DNA of 19,928 bases, taken from NCBI GenBank assembly GCA_045605145.1, contig JAZUPH010000057.1:1-19928 (forward strand), read 5' to 3'. This DNA comes from CAMNAO01 sp045605145. Lineage in GTDB: Bacteria; Bacillota; Clostridia; Oscillospirales; Oscillospiraceae. Position numbers and translations under genes: made by a program. The notes under the pieces were generated by a model. That model made no database searches, was not told where the DNA came from, and saw only the letters and a program-made list of their open reading frames with translations. This document shows, one piece after another, positions 1 through 7,051 of the stretch (positions are counted from its first letter, which is position 1; every line of letters starts with the position of its first letter).

Positions 1-222
1 CTCGAGTGGGCCAGCGGCAACGGCGTTGCCTACCAGGACTTTGTTTACAACGATGGCTTCGTAGGTCTGGTCTCCCAGGGCGGTTATAACTATTCTTTCG
101 TTTTGAATAATTACGACATTCTGAACATCGACATCTCCAACCTGAAGGTGACCGCCATGATCCTCACGGACGCCGGCACCATCACCGCAGGCACCATCTG
201 GACCATCGAAAACGCCAAGTAA
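1..222 (+). CDS. 3' end of an unrecognised protein (partial)
   Basis: An open frame enters from the left edge and stops with TAA at 220-222, giving the last 73 residues. The peptide is rich in Gly, Asn, Tyr and aromatic residues and has alternating hydrophobic stretches (for example VTAMILTDAGTITAGTIWTI), which suggests a beta-strand-rich, perhaps extracellular, C-terminal domain. I see no Cys, catalytic motif or cell-wall sorting signal in the visible part. I do not recognise the family. The IS3 end begins 30 bases after the stop, so the natural 3' untranslated region was probably interrupted. That this is coding is fairly sure; its function is unknown. Confidence 0.6.
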   Translation, partial: LEWASGNGVAYQDFVYNDGFVGLVSQGGYNYSFVLNNYDILNIDISNLKVTAMILTDAGTITAGTIWTIENAK

Positions 223-232
223 ATCATGCAAC

Positions 233-249
233 ACCCCCGCCGGGTTTTG
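233..249 (+). terminator. weak hairpin with short T run after the partial gene
   Basis: ACCC (233-236) can pair with GGGT (242-245) around a CCGCC loop, and the sequence then reads TTTTGA. This resembles the core of a rho-independent terminator, but the stem is only 4 bp. The IS end starts at 253, so the flank of the terminator may have been altered by the insertion. Confidence 0.25.
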
Positions 250-252
250 AAG

Positions 253-1070
253 TGACCCCAAAAAGTTAGACAAATATTTCTAACTCAAATTGTTCAAGCA
301 GCCAAGAGGGCTTGCTGTCTGTGTAACGCAGGCGGCAAGCCCTTTAATCTTGCCTTGATACGCCTGTTGTAGTAATCTATGTACTCAATCAGTTCCTGCT
401 TGAAGTGTTCCATGGATTCAAACTCTTGTAAATAGAGCAGCTCACTTTTGAGGTGTCCAAAGAAATTTTCCATCACCGAATTGTCTAGGCAATTTCCTTT
501 GTGGCTCATGCTCTGCACGATCCCTTTCTCCAGACGCATCTGTCGATACTGCTTATGCCGGTAATGCCAGCCTTGGCCTGCATGAAGCAGTAATCTTGTG
601 TTGTCAGGAATCACCGCAAAAGCTTCTGCCAGCATTGTTGTCACCATTAACAAATTCGGGCTGTCAGATAGTGTATATGTCACGATATCTCCACTGTACA
701 GATCGAGAATCGGAGACAGATACAGCTTCTTTCCGAACAGGCGGAACTCTGTTAGATCCGTTACCCACTTCTGGTTTGGCTTCTCTGCCCGAAACTCACG
801 ATTCAGCAGATTATCTGCTGCTTCACCTTTTTCACCCTTGTAAGAGCGATATTTCTTCATTCTAACACGGCAGATTAGTCCCAATTCTTTCATTAACCGC
901 TGTACCGTCTTGTGATTCAAATAGATTTTGCGGTTGCGCAGTTCATCTGTGACCCGCCGATAGCCGTATCTTCCTTTATTCTCGTGATAGATTGCTGTGA
1001 TCTCCGCTTCAGCTTGCTTTTCGGTCATACAATGCATCTCCTTTTTATGAAATGTACTGTATGTATTGAC
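253..1070 (-). mobile_element. truncated IS3-family (IS150 group) insertion sequence
   Basis: The left boundary is the terminal sequence TGACCCCAAAAAGTTAGAC at 253-271, with the TG start and general form I associate with IS150-group ends. The inner part holds a perfect GTTAGA/TCTAAC hairpin (265-270 and 279-284). The element runs leftward and orfB fills it. The other terminus (…GTCTAACTTTTTGGGGTCA) and orfA are not found between about 1070 and the carboxylesterase gene at 1369, so the 5' half is gone. The right boundary given here is only where transposase-like sequence fades. No target-site duplication can be recognised because one end is missing. Confidence 0.7.
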
Positions 1071-1175
1071 TCTGAAACGGGTGAATGTCAAGTTCTTTCT
1101 GCCAGGGTGGCGGATTTTGTCCGTTGTGTCCTTTTGTCCCGGCGGAACAATGCCGGCCTTATCGGAATAATACAA
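294..1175 (-). pseudogene. IS3-family transposase OrfB, likely inactive
   Basis: The frame encodes the integrase-type OrfB of an IS150-group element. The HTH_21-like segment (HENKGRYGYRRVTDEL) is followed by the rve catalytic core. The first Asp is in WVTDLTEF and the Glu is in CLDNSVMENFFGHLKSE. The second catalytic position, normally HSDQGW, reads HAGQGWHYRH (codons GCA GGC), so the catalytic Asp is replaced by Gly. The C-terminal half is intact, ending LPPALHRQQALLAA. Residues upstream of about codon 36 do not look like transposase. The best internal start is ATG at 1028, preceded by AAGGAG. OrfA, normally joined by a -1 frameshift, is missing. A mobile remnant is certain; loss of activity is inferred from the DDE change. 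Confidence 0.85.
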
Positions 1176-1213
1176 AGTTGATTAGCGGAACAATATCATT
1201 GCATGGCATGAGA

Positions 1214-1243
1214 AAGGCGCCTGCCATTTCCGACAGACGCTTT
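1214..1243 (-). terminator. probable terminator of the esterase operon
   Basis: On the minus strand AAAGCGTCTG and CAGGCGCCTTT can pair around a 10-base loop, with one G:U pair and one bulge. The following CTTTCTC is only weakly T-rich. The hairpin lies 15 bases beyond the stop of a small open frame (1258) and about 125 bases beyond the carboxylesterase stop, as expected for the end of the leftward operon. Confidence 0.45.
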
Positions 1244-1257
1244 GTGTGAATATAATG

Positions 1258-1329
1258 TCATCCCAACAGCCACTGGATCAGATTGAGGGACTTAATGCCA
1301 TCGTAGGAAGAATCCAGACCGGTATCCAT
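1258..1329 (-). other. possible 23-aa ORF or gene remnant downstream of the esterase
   Basis: Between the esterase stop and the hairpin a leftward frame starts with ATG at 1329 and ends with TGA at 1258-1260. It reads MDTGLDSSYDGIKSLNLIQW plus LLG. The composition is protein-like and the terminator follows directly. No good ribosome binding site precedes it and an in-frame stop lies four codons upstream. It could be the C-terminal stump of a deleted gene or chance. I do not recognise it. Confidence 0.25.
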
Positions 1330-1368
1330 ACTTCTTTACGAAGTGTCTCCGTTGAGAGGGTCTTTTTA

Positions 1369-2712
1369 TTATTCGCCGACGGCTTTATTCGTTAACATGG
1401 TATACAATAATTTCCAGGCAGACGGCTTACGCATTGCGCTGCTGCCTTCGCCCATGCAAAGAACTTTTTTGCCGCAGGATTGAGCAACGGACCAGATATC
1501 TGCCTCTTCGCCCTTATTGGGATCTCCTGTTTTTGCAAAATTACAGAGATAACGAACCATCTCTTCACTTAAAAGCTGATCCTTCTCTTCCATGGGGCGC
1601 CAGCAATTACGCAGAGTGCCGAACCAGTACCAGAGGTCACTGGAATGCCATGCGCCGTTATTATCACCGGGGAGCTGCCGGTTGAAATGCCAGCAGAAGC
1701 TGGGCTTCTCACGTTTGCTGCACCAGTTTCGTGCCATGGAAAGGAGAATGGGAGGCATCATATCCTCACTGGTAGTGCCGGCCATATAGGGGATAGGATG
1801 TGCAACGGGTTCGGAAACGATAAGTCTGCCATCAATGACGGGAGAACAACTCATTGCACCGCCCTTGACGTCCTTTCTTGCAGCGCTCCATGCCTCAAAC
1901 AGCACCTCGGCGGGAACGGCCCGGAAAGCAGCAAGATCCTTGCAGCCCGTTTTCTCCATCACAGCCTTCCAGAATGCGAAGTTACTTTCTGCAGGGCGGG
2001 TTTTCATCAGAGCGCTGACACCGCCGCCGCTGGACATGACAGCACTCCGGAACAATCCTTTGGTGAGAGGGCTGAGACAATGCTGCTGGACGCTCATGGC
2101 GCCGGCGCTCTGGCCCATAATGGTGATTTTTTCCGGGCTGCCGCCGAAAGCCGCAATATTGTCGCGGATCCACTGCAGGGCACAGAGCTGGTCATAAAGG
2201 CCATAGTTGCCGCAGGCACCGGCTTCTTCCCAAAGTTCCGGAAGACAGGCGAAACCCAGAGGGCCCAGGCGGTAGTTGAGTGTCACACCGATGACACCTT
2301 TCAGCGGCCATACAGGCTCATCGAAATGCTTTTCGTGGCCGCAGCCGCCGGTAAAACCGCCGCCGTGGATATAAACCAGAACAGGCTGATCATCACCGGG
2401 TTTTGCATCGTCCGGAGTAAATATGTTCAGAAACAGGCAGTCCTCGGAATAGGTATATTGTTCGCCCTTGCGAAACTCATTGTAATAAAAAGCCTTTTCC
2501 GTAACCTGCTGCTCATCATAGAAAGCACGGGGCTGGTAGCTGCAGTTGCCGTAGCTGTCCGCCTCATAGACGCCGTCCCAATGGGTAACAGCCACAGGAT
2601 GCTTCCACCGTTCTGCGGAGGCATAGCGGATGCCTTTGTAGGCAGTCACACCGGGGTTGCGGCTTGCAACGCCTCGGATCAGACCGCAGGGAGTAGAAAT
2701 TATTTCTTTCAT
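1369..2712 (-). CDS. carboxylesterase, type B family
   Basis: A serine esterase of the alpha/beta-hydrolase fold, type B carboxylesterase family, predicted to cleave a carboxylic ester in the cytoplasm, as there is no signal peptide. Counted from the longer start at 2718, the oxyanion-hole motif HGGGF is at 118-122, the nucleophile elbow GQSAGA puts Ser at 204, the acid is probably Glu318 (GTTSED) and the His is probably His358 (GAWHSS). EDCLFLNIF near residue 92 is a family signature. At 447 aa it is slightly short for the family. ATG at 2712 is preferred because GAGGA (2719-2723) is 6 bases upstream, while the ATG at 2718 directly abuts it. It lies 11 bases after the amidohydrolase stop, so it is the third gene of the operon. 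The substrate is unknown. Confidence 0.88.
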   Translation of the reverse strand: MKEIISTPCGLIRGVASRNPGVTAYKGIRYASAERWKHPVAVTHWDGVYEADSYGNCSYQPRAFYDEQQVTEKAFYYNEFRKGEQYTYSEDCLFLNIFTPDDAKPGDDQPVLVYIHGGGFTGGCGHEKHFDEPVWPLKGVIGVTLNYRLGPLGFACLPELWEEAGACGNYGLYDQLCALQWIRDNIAAFGGSPEKITIMGQSAGAMSVQQHCLSPLTKGLFRSAVMSSGGGVSALMKTRPAESNFAFWKAVMEKTGCKDLAAFRAVPAEVLFEAWSAARKDVKGGAMSCSPVIDGRLIVSEPVAHPIPYMAGTTSEDMMPPILLSMARNWCSKREKPSFCWHFNRQLPGDNNGAWHSSDLWYWFGTLRNCWRPMEEKDQLLSEEMVRYLCNFAKTGDPNKGEEADIWSVAQSCGKKVLCMGEGSSAMRKPSAWKLLYTMLTNKAVGE

Positions 2713-2723
2713 TCTCATTCCTC

Positions 2724-3584
2724 TTAAATACCGAATACGCGTTGGGCATTGCCAAAGCAGATCTGATTATAGGCCTGCTGACTTAGTTTGCCCGCTGCAA
2801 CCTGCTCATCCAGCCAGGCACCCAAAGGGAAAACCATATCGGTATTTACCATATCCGTGGCAAAGAAAAGTCTGTCAGCATAGGTTTCCAGGAAGGCAAG
2901 CCCGAATGCCTTATCGCGCATGATTGCCTGACCGGCACTGTTGGCGCTGAGATCACCGTAGAGATTGGGATATTTCCCGAACAGTTCCGGAACCCGGCCG
3001 CCGGGAACAACAGGCCCCTGTCCCCAGGAATTACGGCTCTCTTTATCGCGGGGTGCGTCGCCGCTCATCTCGATCCAGAAGGTCTGGCTATGGCCCAGGA
3101 TTTTCAACTTCGGATATTTTTTCAGAACTCCTTCCAGCATCGGGAGACCGGGATCATCCACCACACCGTAGCTAAAACCTTCTTCGGGACTCATATGCAT
3201 GGTAATGGGCATATCCAGTTTTTCTGCGGCTGCAAACACTTCCTGCAGGAAGGGATCTGTCAGCTTGTGGTTATAGGTCAGTTCACCGATACCGATGGCG
3301 CCCTCTTCTTTATACCGGGCCAGCCGGCCATAGACCGACTCTTTTCCCTTGGGACTGACATTACACATCCAGTAATAACGACCGGGAAATTTGTCACATA
3401 TCTTTTTGTTGGCCTTGTTGGTGCCGAAGGGCAGACCGCTTCCCGCGCTGGACATCAAAACACCCTTTTCGATGCTCAGCTCTTCCAGATGGGGGATCAT
3501 GTTCTTTGCACTGGCAAGGTTCATTTTACCCAGCTTCGGGATCTGGAAGGGCGTGAGGTGAAGGTGCAGATCGATCTTCTTCAT
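2724..3584 (-). CDS. metal-dependent amidohydrolase (amidohydrolase_2-type TIM barrel)
   Basis: A 286-aa protein of the amidohydrolase superfamily, resembling the amidohydrolase_2 (ACMSD-like) branch of hydrolases, decarboxylases and lactonases. Likely metal ligands are His7 and His9 in DLHLHL after the first strand, a His near 130 (ITMHMSPEE), His165 (LGHSQTFW) and Asp244 (FFATDMVN). The C-terminal ICFGNAQRVFGI is typical of this family's last helix. It starts 4 bases after the transporter stop with no strong ribosome binding site of its own, suggesting translational coupling. Together with the esterase it probably processes what the GPH transporter imports, for example by opening a lactone or hydrolysing an amide or ester product. 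The reaction cannot be assigned from sequence alone. Confidence 0.85.
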   Translation of the reverse strand: MKKIDLHLHLTPFQIPKLGKMNLASAKNMIPHLEELSIEKGVLMSSAGSGLPFGTNKANKKICDKFPGRYYWMCNVSPKGKESVYGRLARYKEEGAIGIGELTYNHKLTDPFLQEVFAAAEKLDMPITMHMSPEEGFSYGVVDDPGLPMLEGVLKKYPKLKILGHSQTFWIEMSGDAPRDKESRNSWGQGPVVPGGRVPELFGKYPNLYGDLSANSAGQAIMRDKAFGLAFLETYADRLFFATDMVNTDMVFPLGAWLDEQVAAGKLSQQAYNQICFGNAQRVFGI

Positions 3585-3588
3585 AAGC

Positions 3589-4971
3589 TTACCGGGTAGC
3601 TTCCCGCTTGGCAGCCATCTCGGCGTACATACGGTCAGTCTTCTTCTTGTCCAGGTTGAAGATCAGACCGATGCCGATGAGAATCAGCGCGTAGCAGATG
3701 GTGGGGATGGCATTGCAGACGTAGTAAATGCCCTTGACAGCCTCGGCAGTCTGAACGACGTTCTCACCGGAAACATAGCCCACCAGTCCCAGGCTGAAGG
3801 CCAGGCCGGAGGAAGCAATGGTGGAGCCGATCTTGCGGCTGAAGGTGTACATAGAATACATGGAGCCGTCACTGCGGAAACCGGTCTTCCACTCGGAATA
3901 GTCCAGACAGTCGGAGACCAGAGCCCAGATCAGCATGGTGAATGCAGTCTGGCCCAGCAGAGTCATGATGTTCAGGGCAGTGTAGACCCACACGTTCCGG
4001 ATGTAGAAGAACATTCTGACCACGCTGAATACAAAACTCAGTGCGCCGGTATACAGAATGACGTCACGCTTACCGAACTTGTTGACCATCTTGGGGATCA
4101 GGGGGAAGATCACGATCATGAAGGGCATGGACATAGCCATGGACACGGTGGCCAGCTGGGCATTGCCGTAAACTTCCTTGTAGATATAGCCATAGGTCTG
4201 GCTGGAGCCGGTGATGACCAGCATAGAACCGATGGTGGCGATCATGACACCGATCAGGGGACGGTTCTTCAGAACCATCTTCAGGACCTTCCAGAACTCG
4301 AACTTTTCGCCTTCGGACTTCTCTTCGCGGACGCGCTCCTTGGTCAGGGCGCACAGCAGGAGGTAACTGACGATAGAGCAAATGCCGAAGATCACAGCCA
4401 GCAGGGTGAAGCGGCCGGGAATGGGCTGGTTGTCCTTGTAGCAAAGTATGGGAACCATGCCCAGAGCCACAGCGCCAACCAGACCACCGCCCACGGAACG
4501 GGCGCGGGACAGCTTGGAACGCTGAACGGGATCGACGGTAACGACATTGGCCATTGCGCCGAAGGGCATGGAGGTGCCGGTATAGCTCATGCCAAAGAAG
4601 ATGTAGGCAAAGGCTACGAAAGCATGCAGGACAACACCTTCAAAAGGAACTTTGCTGAAGCAAAGCACACCGGACAGTGCCAGGGGGATCATAAACAGCT
4701 TGATCCAGGGAGAGAACTTATCCTTGCTCTTGCCCAGGTGCCAGCGGTCGGGGAAGGAACCGATAATGGGGTCATTAATGGCGTCCCACAGACGGGCAAA
4801 CAGGAACAGGCCCGCCATCCATTTGGCATCAATACCCAAACAATAGGTGCAGAATGTTAGGAAATACGCGTCAACATACAGGTTCACAAAGCTGCCGGCC
4901 ATATCACCGAAGATATAGCCCCATTCGTCCTTACCGCTGAAAGGCCGAACGGAAGTATCGATTTTTGCCAT
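3589..4971 (-). CDS. GPH-family sodium/proton:sugar symporter (MelB-like)
   Basis: A 460-aa, about 12-helix membrane transporter of the glycoside-pentoside-hexuronide:cation symporter family (MFS_2). Diagnostic features are the first-helix Asp in FGDMAGSFVNLYVDAYFLTF and the second-helix ARLWDAINDPIIGSFPDR, whose Asp63 and Asp67 correspond to the cation-site aspartates of MelB. These are followed by the charged loop HLGKSKDKFSPWI, matching the family's GKfRPW region. The start has AAGGAG 9 bases upstream. It is the first gene of the leftward operon and directly faces the AraC regulator. Family members import glycosides, uronides and related compounds; the downstream esterase and amidohydrolase suggest an acylated or aromatic glycoside-like substrate, but this is inference. 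Confidence 0.9.
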   Translation of the reverse strand: MAKIDTSVRPFSGKDEWGYIFGDMAGSFVNLYVDAYFLTFCTYCLGIDAKWMAGLFLFARLWDAINDPIIGSFPDRWHLGKSKDKFSPWIKLFMIPLALSGVLCFSKVPFEGVVLHAFVAFAYIFFGMSYTGTSMPFGAMANVVTVDPVQRSKLSRARSVGGGLVGAVALGMVPILCYKDNQPIPGRFTLLAVIFGICSIVSYLLLCALTKERVREEKSEGEKFEFWKVLKMVLKNRPLIGVMIATIGSMLVITGSSQTYGYIYKEVYGNAQLATVSMAMSMPFMIVIFPLIPKMVNKFGKRDVILYTGALSFVFSVVRMFFYIRNVWVYTALNIMTLLGQTAFTMLIWALVSDCLDYSEWKTGFRSDGSMYSMYTFSRKIGSTIASSGLAFSLGLVGYVSGENVVQTAEAVKGIYYVCNAIPTICYALILIGIGLIFNLDKKKTDRMYAEMAAKREATR

Positions 4972-4997
4972 GGTAATTTTCTCCTTTTTCTTAGTAT

Positions 4998-5015
4998 ATA
5001 CAGGAATACCTGTAT
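4998..5015. promoter_or_regulatory. 18-bp palindrome, candidate operator at the operon start
   Basis: ATACAGG-AATA-CCTGTAT is a perfect inverted repeat with 7-bp arms and a 4-bp centre. It lies just downstream of the predicted -10 of the leftward operon, at about the transcription start, where a bound repressor would block initiation. It differs from the AraC-type direct repeats, so a second regulator is possible. An RNA hairpin at the 5' end of the transcript is an alternative. Confidence 0.45.
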
Positions 5016-5020
5016 TTTCT

Positions 5021-5048
5021 ATATTAGTATATCTTACTTATTCCGCAA
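5021..5048 (-). promoter_or_regulatory. predicted promoter of the GPH-amidohydrolase-esterase operon
   Basis: On the minus strand TTGCGG (5048-5043) and TAATAT (5026-5021) are separated by 16 bases. The -35 is poor and is embedded in one of the two direct repeats (5040-5049), the usual arrangement for a promoter that needs an AraC-type activator. Confidence 0.5.
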
Positions 5049-5091
5049 AATATATAGTGTAAATCGCATCGAACATTGCATATTCGGCAAA
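5040..5091. promoter_or_regulatory. two direct repeats 42 bp apart, candidate AraC-regulator sites
   Basis: ATTCCGCAAA (5040-5049) and ATTCGGCAAA (5082-5091) match at 9 of 10 positions in the same orientation. Their spacing is 42 bp, four helical turns, so both sit on the same face of DNA. The left copy overlaps the -35 of the operon. The right copy lies between the -35 and -10 of the regulator gene. That fits activation of the operon and repression of the regulator's own promoter. Confidence 0.5.
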
Positions 5092-5104
5092 TATGGTATA
5101 TGAT
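5076..5104 (+). promoter_or_regulatory. predicted promoter of the AraC-type regulator
   Basis: TTGCAT (5076-5081) and TATGAT (5099-5104) have a 17-base spacer. Transcription would begin near 5111, so the in-frame ATG at 5093 would lie upstream of the transcript. This supports ATG 5135 as the translation start. Confidence 0.5.
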
Positions 5105-5134
5105 ATAAAAAACAGCAAAAAAGGGTTGATATGG

Positions 5135-6082
5135 ATGAAACTGGCGGACTTGATGCACCAGATACAGCAGGCAGCCGGAAATGAACCGAATATGTTGGCG
5201 CTGAAGGAAAAGTGTGATTCTCTGGGGATCAATCTGGAGAATATTTATCAGGAAATTGAGATGAATTCTGCCTATGCGGATTCTCACCGGGATATCAGCA
5301 GGGAGGCGGATCTGGTGCTGCCTCACAGCCACAGCTTTTTCGAACTGATTTATTGCGTCAGCTGCGACAAAGTGCAGTATCTTGTGGGCACGGAGCGATA
5401 CAGACTCCGGCGGGGCGATATTATCTGGATCCCGCCCGGTGTGAGCCATTGTCCTCTGTTTTCGGAGGAAATGAAAACACCGTACGAACGCATTGTTCTG
5501 TGGGTGAATGCGGAAAAAATGACCGAGTTTTTTGCTCGATGGTCGGAAGTGAATCAGCAGCATAAATTGCACAACCGCCATTATCTTCTGCGGACAGCAG
5601 GCATGGCCCGGGAACGGGAACTTCGGGAACTTTTTCAACGGGGCTGCAGAGAGTCTGAAAAAAGATTGGCCGGGTGGGAAATGGCTCTTTACGGCAATAC
5701 TAATCTACTGCTGGCGCTGCTGATACGGGCTATGAACGGCAGCGGAGAACCGCCGCTCAGAGAAAAGACGGAACTGCTGGACGAGCTGCTGTCCTTTGTG
5801 GCGGGGAATCTGCAGGAGAAAATCACCGTCAGTGACGCGGCCAGGAAACTGCATGTCAGCGAGAGCACCGTGACTCATCTGTGCAATAAGCGTCTTGGAC
5901 TCAGCTTTTATCGGTATGTCACCCAGCAGAGACTGGATCGGGCGAGAAGACTTATGATGGAGAACATAGAGTTGAGCGCCGCGGCAGAGCAGTCGGGCTT
6001 TTGTGACTATACTGCCTTTTTTCGGGCATTCAAGCGTGAATACGGTCTTTCACCCAGTGAATACAGAAAGATTCATAGTTGA
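5135..6082 (+). CDS. AraC/XylS-family transcriptional regulator
   Basis: A 315-aa cytoplasmic regulator. The middle portion is an AraC-type cupin sensor (HSHSFFELIYCV, then RLRRGDIIWIPPGVSH), which in relatives binds a small ligand. The C-terminal 100 residues form the double helix-turn-helix: first HTH around ITVSDAARKLHVSESTVTHL, second around LSAAAEQSGFCDYTAFFRAF, ending GLSPSEYRKI. ATG 5135 has AAGGG 9 bases upstream, whereas ATG 5093 has no ribosome binding site and lies before the predicted transcription start. It is divergent from the GPH-amidohydrolase-esterase operon and is the likely local regulator, sensing the imported compound or a product. The ligand is unknown. Confidence 0.9.
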   Translation: MKLADLMHQIQQAAGNEPNMLALKEKCDSLGINLENIYQEIEMNSAYADSHRDISREADLVLPHSHSFFELIYCVSCDKVQYLVGTERYRLRRGDIIWIPPGVSHCPLFSEEMKTPYERIVLWVNAEKMTEFFARWSEVNQQHKLHNRHYLLRTAGMARERELRELFQRGCRESEKRLAGWEMALYGNTNLLLALLIRAMNGSGEPPLREKTELLDELLSFVAGNLQEKITVSDAARKLHVSESTVTHLCNKRLGLSFYRYVTQQRLDRARRLMMENIELSAAAEQSGFCDYTAFFRAFKREYGLSPSEYRKIHS

Positions 6083-6119
6083 TATGTTGTTGCGTTTCAT
6101 CTTCCAGAGGTCTGTGTCA

Positions 6120-6788
6120 CTCAGTTGAGAATTTATCTGAAAATATTCTTAAAACGGTGTGTTTTTGTGAAAAAATCGAATTGGCTGTACAAATGACAGA
6201 AAGCATAAGAAAAGGCTGAATTGCGGCATCAGGTGTTGCAATGCATTAAACCGGAACTTTGTATTAACTTAATGCAGGCTCCACACTCCGTTGAGAACCG
6301 ACCTAAAATTGTTCTAAAAACGGTATGTTTTGCGGGTAAAAAGACAATTTGGTTATGTGAACGATACAAAGTATTAGGAAATGCTATATTGTACTGACAG
6401 GTGTTGCAATGTATTAAGCTGTAACATTGTATCAACTTGTTGTAGGCTCCACACTCCGATCAGGACGGTGCTAAAATTGTTCTAAAAATGGTATGTTTTG
6501 CTGGTAAAAAGACGATTTGGTTATGTGAACAATACAAAGTATTAGGAAATACTACATTGTACTGCCAGGTGTTGCATTGTATTAAGCTGTAAAATTGTAT
6601 CAACTTGTTGTAGGCTCCACACTCCGTTGAGAACCGACCTAAAATTGTTCTAAAAACCATGTATTTTGCGGGTAAAACGGCGATTTGGTTGAGTGAACGA
6701 TACAAAGTATTCGGAAGTGTTGCAATGTATCATCAGGTGTTGCAATGTATTACGCTGTAAAATTGTATCAACTTATCGTAGGCTCCAC
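6120..6788. repeat. tandem array, exact 168-bp period, about four units
   Basis: The marker CAGGTGTTGCA starts at 6230, 6398, 6566 and 6734, exactly 168 bp apart each time. Units at 6230, 6398 and 6566 are full length and closely similar. The 6734 unit is cut after GTAGGCTCCAC at 6788. A diverged copy occupies about 6120-6229, starting shortly after the AraC stop. Shared core strings include GGCTCCACACTCCG, CTAAAATTGTTCTAAAAA and GATACAAAGTATT. No convincing gene is present: open frames on the minus strand persist only because 168 is divisible by three, and they are broken by stops. Each unit carries a conserved short hairpin and a possible promoter (TTGGTT, 17 bases, TATTAG). The function is unknown. 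Confidence 0.9.
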
Positions 6789-6794
6789 AGAAAC

Positions 6795-6836
6795 AGAACC
6801 TGATTTGATACAAAGTCAAATCAGGTTCTTCTTTTT
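6795..6836 (+). terminator. strong intrinsic terminator after the 168-bp array
   Basis: AGAACCTGATTTGA (6795-6808) pairs perfectly with TCAAATCAGGTTCT (6816-6829) around a 7-base loop, followed by TCTTTTT. The nearest rightward gene ends 712 bases upstream, so any transcript ending here includes the repeat array. Confidence 0.85.
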
Positions 6837-6849
6837 ATATCGCAAGAAA

Positions 6850-6888
6850 AGTTGGAAACATACCAGAATAACCGGCATATTTCCAACT
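6850..6888. repeat. 9-bp inverted repeat with 21-base loop
   Basis: AGTTGGAAA (6850-6858) and TTTCCAACT (6880-6888) are perfect inverted repeats, and AACTTTT at 6890-6896 is a second possible partner of AAAAGTT at 6847-6853. It lies just behind the strong terminator. No T tract follows, so termination is not evident. The remaining bases up to 7051 show nothing I recognise. Confidence 0.4.
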
Positions 6889-7051
6889 AAACTTTTAGTG
6901 CGTTTTCTGAGCCTTTTATACGCACCCCCATCCGCCTATCGTTGAAAAAACGGCAATGATGACCCGCAAGTCTCTACTGCACAGTAAAAATGCCCTTTCC
7001 AGTAATATTTGCCTGCCAGCAGCATTTAACTGCTCCGCTGCATTAGCCGAA

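Noticed and set aside
1645..2727. 360-codon plus-strand frame
   Set aside because: Exact antisense of the carboxylesterase, which has full catalytic motifs; the plus-strand translation has none.
5093..5134. Earlier ATG for the AraC regulator
   Set aside because: No ribosome binding site, and it precedes the predicted transcription start.
5024..5638. 204-codon minus-strand frame
   Set aside because: Antisense to the AraC regulator and overlaps the divergent promoter region.
6229..6705. Two minus-strand open frames of 68 and 81 codons in the 168-bp array
   Set aside because: They stay open because the unit is a multiple of three, contain a 56-residue echo of the repeat, lack ribosome binding sites and are broken by stops between them.
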